Shown here piece after piece: positions 9,080 to 17,442 of a stretch of DNA of 64,000 nt. The DNA comes from Clostridia bacterium (GTDB lineage: Bacteria; Bacillota; Clostridia; Christensenellales; Borkfalkiaceae), in contig JAFWBP010000007.1 of assembly GCA_017507045.1 (NCBI GenBank), forward strand, positions 1 through 64,000, read 5' to 3'. The notes under the pieces were generated by a model. It was not told where the DNA came from, made no database searches, and saw nothing but the letters and a program-made list of their open reading frames with translations. How positions within the stretch are numbered: the first letter of the stretch is position 1; each line of letters opens with the position of its first letter. Made by a program: the position numbers and the translations under genes.

Positions 9080-9109
9080 ATTATATCATAATCTTCGTAA
9101 ATAAATCAA
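9080..9109 (-). promoter_or_regulatory. Promoter of the 8687-9055 gene
   Basis: On the minus strand, TTGATT (9109-9104) is 18 bp from an extended -10, TGA-TATAAT (TATAAT at 9085-9080). The -35 is inside the block duplicated at 8571-8600. Confidence 0.7.
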
Positions 9110-9300
9110 GGCGCAAGCCTTGTATATTTAATGAAATCGCTTTGCACGATGAAATCCGAGCAAGGCTCGGATGAAATCTTCAGCCTACGGCTTTAGATGA
9201 AATTAAATCCGCCCTTCCTATCCCGACGAAGTCGGATTTCATCACGAAGTGATTTCATCCCACCGGGGTGGGATTTATCCCGACCGCAAGGACGGATTTA
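9094..9300. repeat. Short-hairpin array 2
   Basis: About 200 bp of consecutive small hairpins, including AAGGC-GCA-AGCCTT-type, CCGAGC-AAG-GCTCGG, AGCC-TAC-GGCT, CCGAC-GAA-GTCGG, CAC-GAA-GTG and CCACC-GG-GGTGG. Spacers read ATGAAAT in the left half and its complement ATTTCAT in the right half, so the whole array is organised around a centre near 9205. No coding potential was seen. Confidence 0.8.
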
Positions 9301-9304
9301 GTTG

Positions 9305-9347
9305 AAAAAAGCACACATTGTCTTGGTAGACAAATGTGTGCTTTTTT
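9305..9347 (-). terminator. Terminator downstream of tRNA-Ser
   Basis: A long stem, AAAAAAGCACACATT-GTCT against AGAC-AAATGTGTGCTTTTTT, directly after the tRNA 3' end. It can work on both strands. Confidence 0.85.
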
Positions 9348-9348
9348 C

Positions 9349-9439
9349 TGGCGCAGAGAGGGGGATTTGAACCCCCGGTAGCCTTTTGAACTACACACGA
9401 TTTCCAATCGTGCTCCTTAAGCCACTCGGACATCTCTGC
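9349..9439 (-). tRNA. tRNA-Ser (GGA)
   Basis: A 91-nt tRNA with encoded CCA. The acceptor stem GCAGAGA pairs with TCTCTGC, the anticodon loop is TTGGAAA (GGA), a long variable arm is typical of serine, and the T-loop is GGTTCAAATCC. Confidence 0.95.
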
Positions 9440-9580
9440 AATAACCATTTGCTATTGTACACGAAACCCTTAAAAAAGGCAACCGTTTTCCGCGCGTTTT
9501 TGCGATTTTCATAAAAATTCTTTTCTCCCCCGCCGCTCTTTCCTTTTCGCTTTTAAATTTTCAGAAGTATCTATAAATCT

Positions 9581-9609
9581 TTGACTTTGTATTGCGCTTG
9601 TGCTATAAT
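9581..9609 (+). promoter_or_regulatory. Promoter of the FNT-family gene
   Basis: TTGACT (9581-9586) is 17 bp from TGC-TATAAT (TATAAT at 9604-9609), close to the sigma-A consensus with an extended -10. Confidence 0.85.
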
Positions 9610-9632
9610 ACATTCACGAAAAGGAGCTACCA

Positions 9633-10283
9633 ATGAAGACGACTATTTTATCCATTGCAAAAAAAATCATCGACGGTATCCTCGCGGGCATGCTTATCTC
9701 GCTTGGAGGAATCGTGTTCATCGCCTGCGCGAGCAGCGGTTTGGAATACGGAAAATACATCGGCGCCGTTTTCTTCTCTTTGGCGCTTCTGTGCATCTGC
9801 ATGCGCGGATACGCCCTCTACACGGGCAAGATAGGGCTTGTTCCCGAAAAGCATACGAAGGAAGATATTTCGCTCCTCTTGCTTTGCCTGCTTGGGAATG
9901 CGATCGGCACGATCGCTTTTGGATATCTCACGAGATTCATCTTTCCGAATTTTGGGGAATACGCGCTCGAAATGTGCACCGGAAAGCTCGCACAGGGGTA
10001 CGGATTCGGCCTGCTTCGCGGCGTGTTCTGTGGGCTGCTCGTGTATCTTGCCGTGGATATTTGGCGCAATAATAAATCCACGGTCGGAATTCTGATGTGC
10101 ATTCCCGCTTTCATTTTAAGCGGCTTTGAACACTCGATTGCAGATATTTTTTACTTCGCCGCCTCGGGCATGGTATCGGGTGAAGCGTTCCTCTACCTTA
10201 TTATGATCATCATCGGCAATTCGATCGGCGGCCTAATCATTCCCCTGTTGCAGATGGTAAAACCTGCCCCGCCTCAGGAATAA
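9633..10283 (+). CDS. Formate/nitrite transporter (FNT) family membrane channel
   Basis: A 216-residue polytopic membrane protein with six hydrophobic segments. FNT hallmarks: GMLISLGGIVFIA near the N-terminus, the GNAIGTIAFGYLTR re-entrant turn, RGVFCGLLVYLAV, the conserved pore histidine in GFEHSIADIFYF, and GNSIGGLI. These channels are pentamers moving formate, nitrite, hydrosulfide or small carboxylates across the inner membrane; the substrate cannot be told from sequence. At 216 residues it is shorter than FocA/NirC (~270-285), with short termini, but all core motifs are present. AAGGAG lies 8 nt before the ATG. It is monocistronic, with its own promoter and terminator. Confidence 0.88.
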   Translation: MKTTILSIAKKIIDGILAGMLISLGGIVFIACASSGLEYGKYIGAVFFSLALLCICMRGYALYTGKIGLVPEKHTKEDISLLLLCLLGNAIGTIAFGYLTRFIFPNFGEYALEMCTGKLAQGYGFGLLRGVFCGLLVYLAVDIWRNNKSTVGILMCIPAFILSGFEHSIADIFYFAASGMVSGEAFLYLIMIIIGNSIGGLIIPLLQMVKPAPPQE

Positions 10284-10307
10284 AATACTTTTGTAAATAC
10301 AATAACT

Positions 10308-10338
10308 AAGCGCCCGTGGGATTAGCCCACGGGCGCTT
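10308..10338. terminator. Shared terminator between FNT gene and clpB
   Basis: A 13-bp stem AAGCGCCCGTGGG with a short loop lies between the two convergent genes. T runs are short on both sides. Confidence 0.75.
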
Positions 10339-10359
10339 TCTCATGAGAAAAACCCATGT

Positions 10360-12936
10360 TTATTGCAAGATTAGCCCATCGGGGCCGGCATCCAGCGTGA
10401 GGAGCGTTCCTGCGGCAGGATTGCTTTCAACTACGTGGCGCGCAATGAGCGTTTCCACACGCGATTGAATGAACCGCTTTAAGGGGCGTGCGCCGTAAAC
10501 ACTGCTGTAGCCGTTATCAGAGATATAAGCCTTTGCACGCGGCGTTACGGCAAGTTTCAGCGGTTTTACGCGCGCTTCCAGGCGCTTGAGAAGAATTTCT
10601 ACGATGGCATCGATCTGCTTTCTTCCAAGCGGCTTGAAGGTGATGATTTCATCCAATCGGTTTAAAAATTCGGGGCGGAAGGAGCGGCGCAAGATCTCGT
10701 TCACGCGCTCACGCGCCTTGAGCGATATCTCGCCGTTTTCAATACCTTCTATGATTACTTCTGAACCGAGGTTGGATGTTAAAATAACGATTGTGTTCTT
10801 GAAATCCACCGTGCGGCCCTGTGAATCGGTAATCCTGCCGTCATCGAGCAGTTGCAAGAGAATATTGAATACGTCCGGATGCGCCTTCTCGATCTCATCG
10901 AACAATACAATGGAATACGGGTGCCTTCTCACCGCTTCCGTGAGCGTTCCCCCATCCTCGTAGCCCACGTAGCCGGGAGGCGCGCCAACGAGGCGGGAAA
11001 CGGAGAATTTCTCCATATATTCGCTCATATCAATGCGCACGATGCTTCGCTCGTCATCAAAGAGGTTCTCGGCGAGGGATTTGGCAAGCTCCGTTTTGCC
11101 AACGCCGGTGGGCCCTAAAAAGAGGAAGGAGCCGATAGGACGGTTGGGATCGGAAATTCCCGCACGGGCACGCAGGATCGCTTCAGAAACCTTTTTCACG
11201 GCCTCTTCTTGCCCTACGACGCGCCTTTTAAGATCTTCCTCAAGACGAAGGAGCTTGGCGCGCTCCCCCTCTTTAAGGCGGGAAACGGGAATGCCCGTCC
11301 ACCGAGAGACGATCTTTTCGATCTCCTCCTCGGTTACTTCATCCTGCAAGAGTGCGTTCTCGCGCGCGGTGACGCTCTTTTTGGCCTCCTCGAGGCGCTT
11401 TTGAAGAGCCGGAAGTTCGCCATAGCGAAGGCGCGATGCCGCCTCCAACTCGCCGCGCGTCATGGCAGATTCTATTTCACCGTTTACACGATCGATCTGC
11501 TCCTTGAGCTCCTTCTCGGCGCGGATGAAACGCTTTTCATCCTCCCACTTCGCCTTCATGGAAGTGAACGTTTCCTTGCAATCCGAAAGTTCCTTTTTGA
11601 GCGCCTCGAGGCGGGATGCGGAGAGCTGATCTTGCTCCTTAGAGAGCGCCCGTTCTTCCACCTCGAGCTGTATAATCTTGCGATTGAGGGCATCCATGTC
11701 CGAGGGCATGGAGTCAATTTCCGTGCGAATCATGGCGGCAGCTTCGTCTACAAGGTCGATTGCCTTATCGGGAAGAAAGCGATCGGAGATGTAGCGATCG
11801 GAAAGTGTTGCCGCCGCAACGAGTGCCTCGTCGTGAATGCGCACGCCGTGAAAGATTTCGAAGCGCTCCTTCAGCCCTCGCAGAATGGAAACGGTATCCT
11901 CCACGGTGGGCTCGCCTACGAGCACGGGCTGGAATCTGCGTTCAAGCGCCGCGTCCTTTTCCACGTACTTGCGGTATTCATCGAGCGTGGTTGCACCGAT
12001 GCAGTGCAGTTCGCCGCGTGCGAGAAGCGGCTTTAAAAGGTTGCCTGCATCCATTGCGCCTTCGCTCTTCCCTGCACCCACGATCGTGTGAAGCTCGTCA
12101 ATGAAAAGCAGGATGCCGCCATTGGATTTCGTTACTTCTTGCAGCACGGCTTTGAGGCGCTCTTCAAACTCGCCGCGATACTTTGCGCCGGCAATCAGGG
12201 CACCCATGTCCAAGGAGAAGAGCGTTTTTCCCTTTAACCCCTCAGGTACGTCGCCGCGGGCGATTCGCTGCGCAAGCCCCTCGGCGATGGCGGTTTTCCC
12301 CACGCCCGGCTCGCCGATAAGAACAGGGTTATTCTTCGTTTTTCGCGATAAAATGCGGATAACGTTGCGTATCTCCTCGTCTCTTCCGATTACAGGTTCC
12401 AGCTTATGCTCGCGGGCGCGCTTTGTGAGGTCGCTTCCGTATTTTTCAAGCGCTTCGTAGGTGTTTTCCGGATTATCGCTTGTAACGCTTTGATTGCCGC
12501 GCACCTCTTTTAGCCCCTGCAAAAAGCCGTTTTTCGTGATGCCAAACCGCTTGAACGCCTCCTTAAGGCGCAGCTCTGCATGATCGATGAGGCACAAAAA
12601 GAGGTGCTCTACGGAGATATAATCATCCCTCATGTTTGCGGCAAGCTGCTCCGCCGCTGAGAGCGTGCGTTGCAATTCTGCCGTTGGAAACACGCTTCCC
12701 GGGGCCGCATTTGAGACATGGGGTAGCCGTTCGATGTCTTCCTTGATCGCATCTTTAAGCCCCTTGCTATCTACCCCGGCTCTTTGCAGAATGCGAGGAC
12801 ACAGCCCTTCATCCTCTAAAAGCGCGTAGGTGAGGTGAAGTGTTGAGAGCTCTGCGTTACCATATTCGAGCGCCAAACTTTGCGCACTCCGGATTGCTTG
12901 TATTGATTTCTGTGTGAATTTCTGGGCGTCCATCAT
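10360..12936 (-). CDS. clpB: ClpB protein disaggregase
   Basis: An 858-residue AAA+ chaperone. The N-terminal Clp repeat domain (1-~145) is followed by AAA-1 with Walker A GEPGVGKT and Walker B LLFIDELH, the coiled-coil middle domain (~400-520, rich in E/K/R) that separates ClpB from ClpA/ClpC, and AAA-2 with [12 protein letters not shown] and [11 protein letters not shown]. It threads aggregated proteins through its hexameric pore with DnaK help. The ATG at 12936 has GGGGG 6 nt upstream; a second ATG follows it directly. A TATAAT lies about 25 nt further upstream. I saw no CIRCE or CtsR operator, so heat-shock control is not evident from sequence. Confidence 0.97.
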   Translation of the reverse strand: MMDAQKFTQKSIQAIRSAQSLALEYGNAELSTLHLTYALLEDEGLCPRILQRAGVDSKGLKDAIKEDIERLPHVSNAAPGSVFPTAELQRTLSAAEQLAANMRDDYISVEHLFLCLIDHAELRLKEAFKRFGITKNGFLQGLKEVRGNQSVTSDNPENTYEALEKYGSDLTKRAREHKLEPVIGRDEEIRNVIRILSRKTKNNPVLIGEPGVGKTAIAEGLAQRIARGDVPEGLKGKTLFSLDMGALIAGAKYRGEFEERLKAVLQEVTKSNGGILLFIDELHTIVGAGKSEGAMDAGNLLKPLLARGELHCIGATTLDEYRKYVEKDAALERRFQPVLVGEPTVEDTVSILRGLKERFEIFHGVRIHDEALVAAATLSDRYISDRFLPDKAIDLVDEAAAMIRTEIDSMPSDMDALNRKIIQLEVEERALSKEQDQLSASRLEALKKELSDCKETFTSMKAKWEDEKRFIRAEKELKEQIDRVNGEIESAMTRGELEAASRLRYGELPALQKRLEEAKKSVTARENALLQDEVTEEEIEKIVSRWTGIPVSRLKEGERAKLLRLEEDLKRRVVGQEEAVKKVSEAILRARAGISDPNRPIGSFLFLGPTGVGKTELAKSLAENLFDDERSIVRIDMSEYMEKFSVSRLVGAPPGYVGYEDGGTLTEAVRRHPYSIVLFDEIEKAHPDVFNILLQLLDDGRITDSQGRTVDFKNTIVILTSNLGSEVIIEGIENGEISLKARERVNEILRRSFRPEFLNRLDEIITFKPLGRKQIDAIVEILLKRLEARVKPLKLAVTPRAKAYISDNGYSSVYGARPLKRFIQSRVETLIARHVVESNPAAGTLLTLDAGPDGLILQ

Positions 12937-12993
12937 GATTCCCCCTTTGCTTACTTTTCGTATTTATTATACCGCGTTTTTAGGGGAGTTAAA

Positions 12994-13020
12994 CAAAAAA
13001 GCGCCGATGATTCGGCGCTT
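12994..13020 (-). terminator. Terminator of the YitT-family gene
   Basis: A stem AAGCGCCGA-TGAT-TCGGCGCTT, followed on the minus strand by a T run, right after the stop at 13024. Confidence 0.85.
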
Positions 13021-13023
13021 TCA

Positions 13024-13926
13024 TTATTTGAGGAATTTTCCGTACACTTCGGAGGTGGGAGCGAAGTATGCAAACGTATCGGGATACTGTTTGATAATGC
13101 GCTGAAGATCCGCGATCTGCCGCTTTCGAATGATGCACACGAGCATACTCTTATCGGTGTGCGAGTACATTCCAGTAGCGTGCACCAAGGTAACGCCGTG
13201 GTGCGTGCGTTCCATGATCTCTTCTGCAAGCTCTTCGGCGTGATCGGTGATGATTTCGAATTTATACGCCGTTTGGAAGCCGTGAATGATCGCATCAGAG
13301 GTTTTGCTCGTTACAAACAGCGATACGAGCGCCAAAAGCACCGGATCGAGCTTTACGGTGAAGCTCGCGCCTTGGTTAAAGACGAAGAAGGAGGTGACAA
13401 CGACGATGGCATCAAACCCGAAGGTAAGCCAATTAACGCTCATAAAGCGCCACTTCTTCTTCACAATGGAAGCGAGAATAGAGGTTCCGCCCGCCGTGCC
13501 GCAACTTCGAAGCATAACGGAAAGTGCAACGCCGAGCAGAAGTCCGCTCGCAATCGCAGCAAGAAGCCCATTCGCCGTTGCGTATTCAGATTCGAGGCCA
13601 TATATCGGGAAGCTCGGAATATACGCAAACAAGATGAGTAGCCCCGAAGTGAGCAGCATAGAAGCAGTTGCCACGATCGCCTCGCGCCTTCCCAGAAGAA
13701 AGTATGCTACAAAGAAAAGCGGCACGTTGAAGATGATGAGGAAATAGCCTGAGTTGATGCTCGTGAGGTACTCTAAGAGCACTGAAAGGCCATTAATTCC
13801 GCCGGGGGCGAAATTGTTGGGAGTTACGAAGATATAGATAGCTAGCGCGCGCACGATCCCTGAAAAGAGAACAGGTAGCACAAACAGCGAAAAAAAACTC
13901 GCAAGCCGAGATTTGATGGCGTCCAT
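13024..13926 (-). CDS. YitT family membrane protein (DUF161 plus DUF2179)
   Basis: A 300-residue protein with five or six transmembrane segments (1-~215) holding the family signatures NNFAPGGINGLSVLLEYL and RSCGTAGGTSILASI. It ends in a soluble DUF2179 domain (~220-300; EIITDHAEELAEEIMERTHHGVTLVHATGMYSHTDK). The family is abundant in Firmicutes; its transport function is unproven. I chose the ATG at 13926 (GGAG 12 nt upstream, slightly long) because nothing resembling a ribosome site precedes the upstream ATG at 13953. A TTGCTT-N17-TAAGAT promoter lies at 13973-14001. Confidence 0.88.
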   Translation of the reverse strand: MDAIKSRLASFFSLFVLPVLFSGIVRALAIYIFVTPNNFAPGGINGLSVLLEYLTSINSGYFLIIFNVPLFFVAYFLLGRREAIVATASMLLTSGLLILFAYIPSFPIYGLESEYATANGLLAAIASGLLLGVALSVMLRSCGTAGGTSILASIVKKKWRFMSVNWLTFGFDAIVVVTSFFVFNQGASFTVKLDPVLLALVSLFVTSKTSDAIIHGFQTAYKFEIITDHAEELAEEIMERTHHGVTLVHATGMYSHTDKSMLVCIIRKRQIADLQRIIKQYPDTFAYFAPTSEVYGKFLK

Positions 13927-13972
13927 GAAAATAATTTCTCCACGCTTCGGCATGGTGCCGAAACCAAATACT

Positions 13973-14001
13973 ATCTTAGCACACTCAAGGCGGAAAAGCA
14001 A
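13973..14001 (-). promoter_or_regulatory. Promoter of the YitT-family gene
   Basis: On the minus strand, TTGCTT (14001-13996) is 17 bp from TAAGAT (13978-13973). Confidence 0.65.
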
Positions 14002-14140
14002 CTTCTTTTATCATCTTTTTATTGCAATATTGATATTTTATCATGTGAACAAGCCGCTTCTTCCCCCTTTTCGCCTAAAATTTCCAAGATGCGGAAAACA
14101 GGCAAAATTAAGGAAAAAACAGAGCAGGTTTTTGATTTTT

Positions 14141-14318
14141 TTATTTCGAATTTTATCGAAATAAACGATTTTTAGCGAAAATTTATAAAAAACCGTCAAA
14201 AAATGGCGTTTTCTTTTGAACAAAATCGAATCTTTAACGAGAGCGGATTCTATTTTAGCCTGCCGAATCCTCTGCCAAATAATACCATTTTGGCTGAGAA
14301 TTAAGAATTTCCCATTTT
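14141..14318 (-). repeat. 178-bp dispersed intergenic element, copy A
   Basis: Reads on the minus strand from AAAATGGGAAATTCT, through CGCTCTC and AAAGATTCGATTTTG, to a terminal hairpin TTATTTCGA...TCGAAATAA. A second copy of the same length lies at 47333-47510 with these blocks conserved and the spacers diverged. It fills most of the 14002-14384 gap; the 99-codon ORF across it is not conserved in copy B. Confidence 0.75.
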
Positions 14319-14322
14319 GCGC

Positions 14323-14351
14323 AAAAAAAGGCGCTTCCAAGCGGAAGCGCC
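14323..14351 (-). terminator. Terminator of asnS
   Basis: A perfect 9-bp stem GGCGCTTCC-N4-GGAAGCGCC, followed on the minus strand by seven T residues. Confidence 0.88.
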
Positions 14352-14384
14352 AATCTATTATGGTAAAATTTTTCTTCGCTGAAC

Positions 14385-15758
14385 TTACATGATGTTCTTT
14401 GCGCTTCTGGGGAAGAGGGTTACATCGCGAATATTTTCAATTCCCGTGCAATACATTACAAAGCGCTCAAAGCCGAGCCCAAAGCCACCGTGCGGCACGG
14501 TTCCGAAGGTGCGAAGATCGAGGTATTGCTTATAGGAAGCCATATCCATTCCGCGCGCCTGTATCGCTGCCTTAAGTTTTGCAAGATCCGCTTCTCTTTC
14601 ACTGCCTCCAATAATCTCGCCGATTCCGGGAACGAGAAGATCGGTTGCTGCAACCGTTTTGCCATCTGCATTTTGCTTCATGTAGAAGGATTTGATCTCT
14701 TTCGGGTAATCGGTGACGAATACCGGACGCTTATACACGATCTCCGTGAGATACTTTTCATGCTCGCTCTGAAGATCGCTTCCCCATTCAACGGGAAACT
14801 GGAAGCGCGCATTTTCCTTTTTCAAAATTTCAATCGCCTCAGTATACGGGCAAATGGCGAAATCGGAGTTTGCAACGTGATTGAGCTTCTCGATGAGCCC
14901 CTTCTCCACGAAGCTATCGAAGAACTTCATCTCTTCAGGGCACTCTGCAAGAACGGCGCGAATGAGATACTTGAGCATCTCTTCCGCAATCTCAATTACA
15001 TCGGGAAGTTCTGCAAACGCGATCTCCGGCTCAACGTGCCAAAACTCAGCAAGATGGCGCGTTGTGTTGGAATTCTCTGCGCGGAAGGAAGGGCCGAAGG
15101 TGTAGATCTTGCCAAGCGCAGTTGCAGCAACTTCACCCTCGAGCTGACCGGAAACGGAAAGCCCTGCCTTTACGCCAAAGAAATCGTTTTTATAGTACTC
15201 CTCTTCCGATTTAGCGGCGCTATTCCAAGGCTGTGTGGTAACACGGAACATCTCGCCTGCGCCCTCGCAATCACACGCGGTGATCAGCGGCGCGTTGATA
15301 TAATAGTAGCCGCGCTCGTGGAAGTAGCGGTGAATCGCCTGTGCCGCTACCGAACGCACACGGAATACCGCCGCAAACGTGTTGGTTCTGAGGCGCAGAT
15401 GGGGAATTCCGCGCAAGAATTCGAGCGTTGTGCGCTTTTTCTGAATAGGGTAATCCGGCGGGCAGGCGCCGAGGAGCGCAACCTCCGTGGCGTTAAGCTC
15501 ATTTCCATCTCCCTTATAGGCCTTTACAACAGTGCCCTTCACCGCAACGGAAGCACCCAGTTTGGTGCACTCAGGATCAACCTTTAAAGTGTTTTTATCA
15601 ATAACGACCTGTAGCTTCGAAAAGCTGGTGCCATCCGCCAGCTCTAAAAATGCAACCTGTGCAGAATCGCGAAAAGTGCGCACCCAACCGCATACGACCG
15701 CTTCCGTACCCACCATGTCTGCATCACGCAGTACTTTTTTGATATCGAGATGTTTCAT
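14385..15758 (-). CDS. asnS: Asparaginyl-tRNA synthetase
   Basis: A 457-residue class IIb synthetase. The N-terminal OB-fold anticodon-binding domain is at 1-~105 (VCGWVRTFRDSAQVAFLELADG). The catalytic core has motif 2 FGPSFRAENSNTTRHLAEFWHVEPE and motif 3 GFGLGFERFVMY. The NTTRH stretch and overall length fit AsnRS rather than AspRS. It charges tRNA-Asn directly. AAGGAG lies 6 nt before the ATG. The start is 41 nt after the proS stop with no terminator between, so proS-asnS form an operon ending at the 14323-14351 terminator. Confidence 0.96.
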   Translation of the reverse strand: MKHLDIKKVLRDADMVGTEAVVCGWVRTFRDSAQVAFLELADGTSFSKLQVVIDKNTLKVDPECTKLGASVAVKGTVVKAYKGDGNELNATEVALLGACPPDYPIQKKRTTLEFLRGIPHLRLRTNTFAAVFRVRSVAAQAIHRYFHERGYYYINAPLITACDCEGAGEMFRVTTQPWNSAAKSEEEYYKNDFFGVKAGLSVSGQLEGEVAATALGKIYTFGPSFRAENSNTTRHLAEFWHVEPEIAFAELPDVIEIAEEMLKYLIRAVLAECPEEMKFFDSFVEKGLIEKLNHVANSDFAICPYTEAIEILKKENARFQFPVEWGSDLQSEHEKYLTEIVYKRPVFVTDYPKEIKSFYMKQNADGKTVAATDLLVPGIGEIIGGSEREADLAKLKAAIQARGMDMASYKQYLDLRTFGTVPHGGFGLGFERFVMYCTGIENIRDVTLFPRSAKNIM

Positions 15759-15799
15759 ATCGTCTCCTTATAGAGTATTCTTCTTGAGATTCTTCCAAC

Positions 15800-17230
15800 T
15801 CAATACGCACGCGCAAAGAATACCGTATGCTTTGCTTTTTTGCCACAGCAGAGGCACGCCTCCGCTGTGTGATGATCATCCATTACGCGGGCGGTTGCCT
15901 GCGCAAATTCCTTTACTTTATCCTCACAAGCGCGCTCTCCGCACCAGCCGGCACGAACGAAATTGCCGCCGTTTACGCCCGCAAGCAGCTCCTCCAAAGA
16001 GTTTGCGTTTACGATGCGGCTGTGCATGCGCTCCTTTGCTTTTATATACATTTTCTCAGAGATCTCCGCCAAAAGCTCGTTTACGGCTTTCACGTCGCCA
16101 AGCGCAGCCTCCTGCTTTTCACAAATATCTCGGCGGAAGAGTAGCATCTTGCCCGCTTCGATATCACGGGGGCCAAGCTCGATGCGAAGGGGTACACCCT
16201 TCATTTCCCATTCGTTGAACTTCCAGCCGGGAGAATTATCCGTATCATCCAATTTTACGCGGATTCCGGCGTTTTCGAGCGTCTCTTTTAAGGCATGGGT
16301 GGCCTCTAATACGCCTGGTTTTTTCATGGCGATGGGAACGATCACAACTTGCACGGGTGCCACGGGGGGCGGGAGAACGAGTCCGCGCTGATCGCCGTGC
16401 GTCATGATAAGGGCGCCGATGAGGCGAGTGGAAACGCCGTAGCTCATCGTGTAGCCGTACTTCAAGGCGCCATCTTTATCGGTAAACTGCACGCCGAACG
16501 CCTGTGCAAAATTCTGCCCCATGTAGTGCGTGGTGCCCGATTGCAAGCTCTTTCCATCGTGCATCATTGCTTCCATGCCGTAGGTTGCTACGGCACCGGC
16601 AAACTTCTCTTTCTCCGTTTTTCGGCCGGTCAGCACGGGCATACACAATACGTTCTTCGCGAACTCTTCATAAAGGCGAAGCATGGCGAGCGTTTCCTTT
16701 TCCGCTTCTTCGCCGGAAGCATACACGGAATGGCCCTCCTGCCACAAAAACTCGCTCGTTCTGAGGAAGGGGCGCGTAGTCTTTTCCCAACGCATAACGT
16801 TGCACCACTGATTCTGGCGAAGGGGCAGATCGCGCCAGCTCTCGATCCATTTCCCGAACATATGCCCGATGATCGTTTCGGAAGTGGGGCGCACGACGAG
16901 CGGTTCGGCCAGCTTTTCGCCTCCTGCGTGGGTGACGACGGCAACTTCCGGTGCAAAGCCCTCCACGTGCTCGGCTTCCTTCGTCATGAAACTCATAGGA
17001 ATTAGCAGAGGGAAGTATGCATTCTCCACGCCCGCCGCCTTGAAGCGCGCATCCATCTCGCGCTGAATATTTTCCCAGATCGCATAGCCGTAAGGGCGAA
17101 TGACCATGGTGCCCTTCACGGGGCCGTAATCTACGAGCTTCGTCTTTAAGACGACGTCAGTATACCACTGGGGGAAATCCGACTCAATGTCGGCAATCTC
17201 CTTCACGAACTGTTGATCGTTTTTTGCCAT
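15800..17230 (-). CDS. proS: Prolyl-tRNA synthetase, archaeal/eukaryote-like (type 3) form
   Basis: A 476-residue class II synthetase without the INS editing insertion of the common bacterial form. Motifs: RPTSETIIGHMFGKW, motif 2 VMRWEKTTRPFLRTSEFLWQEGH, and motif 3 GVSTRLIGALIMTHGDQRGLVLPPP. The C-terminal domain carries a four-cysteine zinc site (C-G-E-R-A-C ... C-L-C-C-G) and ends in the conserved aromatic tyrosine. Type 3 ProRS is common in Clostridia and Mollicutes. GGGAG lies 7-9 nt before the ATG. First gene of the proS-asnS operon. Confidence 0.96.
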   Translation of the reverse strand: MAKNDQQFVKEIADIESDFPQWYTDVVLKTKLVDYGPVKGTMVIRPYGYAIWENIQREMDARFKAAGVENAYFPLLIPMSFMTKEAEHVEGFAPEVAVVTHAGGEKLAEPLVVRPTSETIIGHMFGKWIESWRDLPLRQNQWCNVMRWEKTTRPFLRTSEFLWQEGHSVYASGEEAEKETLAMLRLYEEFAKNVLCMPVLTGRKTEKEKFAGAVATYGMEAMMHDGKSLQSGTTHYMGQNFAQAFGVQFTDKDGALKYGYTMSYGVSTRLIGALIMTHGDQRGLVLPPPVAPVQVVIVPIAMKKPGVLEATHALKETLENAGIRVKLDDTDNSPGWKFNEWEMKGVPLRIELGPRDIEAGKMLLFRRDICEKQEAALGDVKAVNELLAEISEKMYIKAKERMHSRIVNANSLEELLAGVNGGNFVRAGWCGERACEDKVKEFAQATARVMDDHHTAEACLCCGKKAKHTVFFARAY

Positions 17231-17259
17231 ATAATACTCCCATTTCCGTATTCTTCCTT

Positions 17260-17288
17260 AGTATAGCACGGATTCGATGTTTTGTCGA
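17260..17288 (-). promoter_or_regulatory. Promoter of proS-asnS
   Basis: On the minus strand, TCGACA (17288-17283) is 17 bp from TATACT (17265-17260). No T-box leader was seen in the short leader. Confidence 0.75.
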
Positions 17289-17393
17289 TTGTTTGAAAAG
17301 GTTTTTTTGTTTTTTCTGACTTCGTTTTAAGATTCTTTTAAAAAATTTACCGTCTCATCCGCCGTAAAAACGCCGCAGCGCGAAAAAATATTA

Positions 17394-17428
17394 CCCTCCC
17401 CCTTATTGAAATTGCAGAAGGGGGAGGG
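17394..17428 (-). terminator. Terminator of the degV-family gene
   Basis: An 11-bp stem CCCTCCCCCTT / AAGGGGGAGGG with a 13-nt loop, followed on the minus strand by TAATATTTTTT. Confidence 0.85.
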
Positions 17429-17442
17429 TTTATAGCCTAAAA

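Noticed and set aside
12937..13020. CIRCE or CtsR operator for clpB
   Set aside because: No TTAGCACTC-N9-GAGTGCTAA and no CtsR heptad repeat could be found in the gap.
14041..14340. 99-codon minus-strand ORF
   Set aside because: No ribosome site; it runs through a terminator and the 178-bp repeat; copy B of the repeat does not keep the frame.
17231..17442. T-box leader before proS
   Set aside because: The predicted leader is too short and no T-box core motif (AGGGTGG-like) is present.
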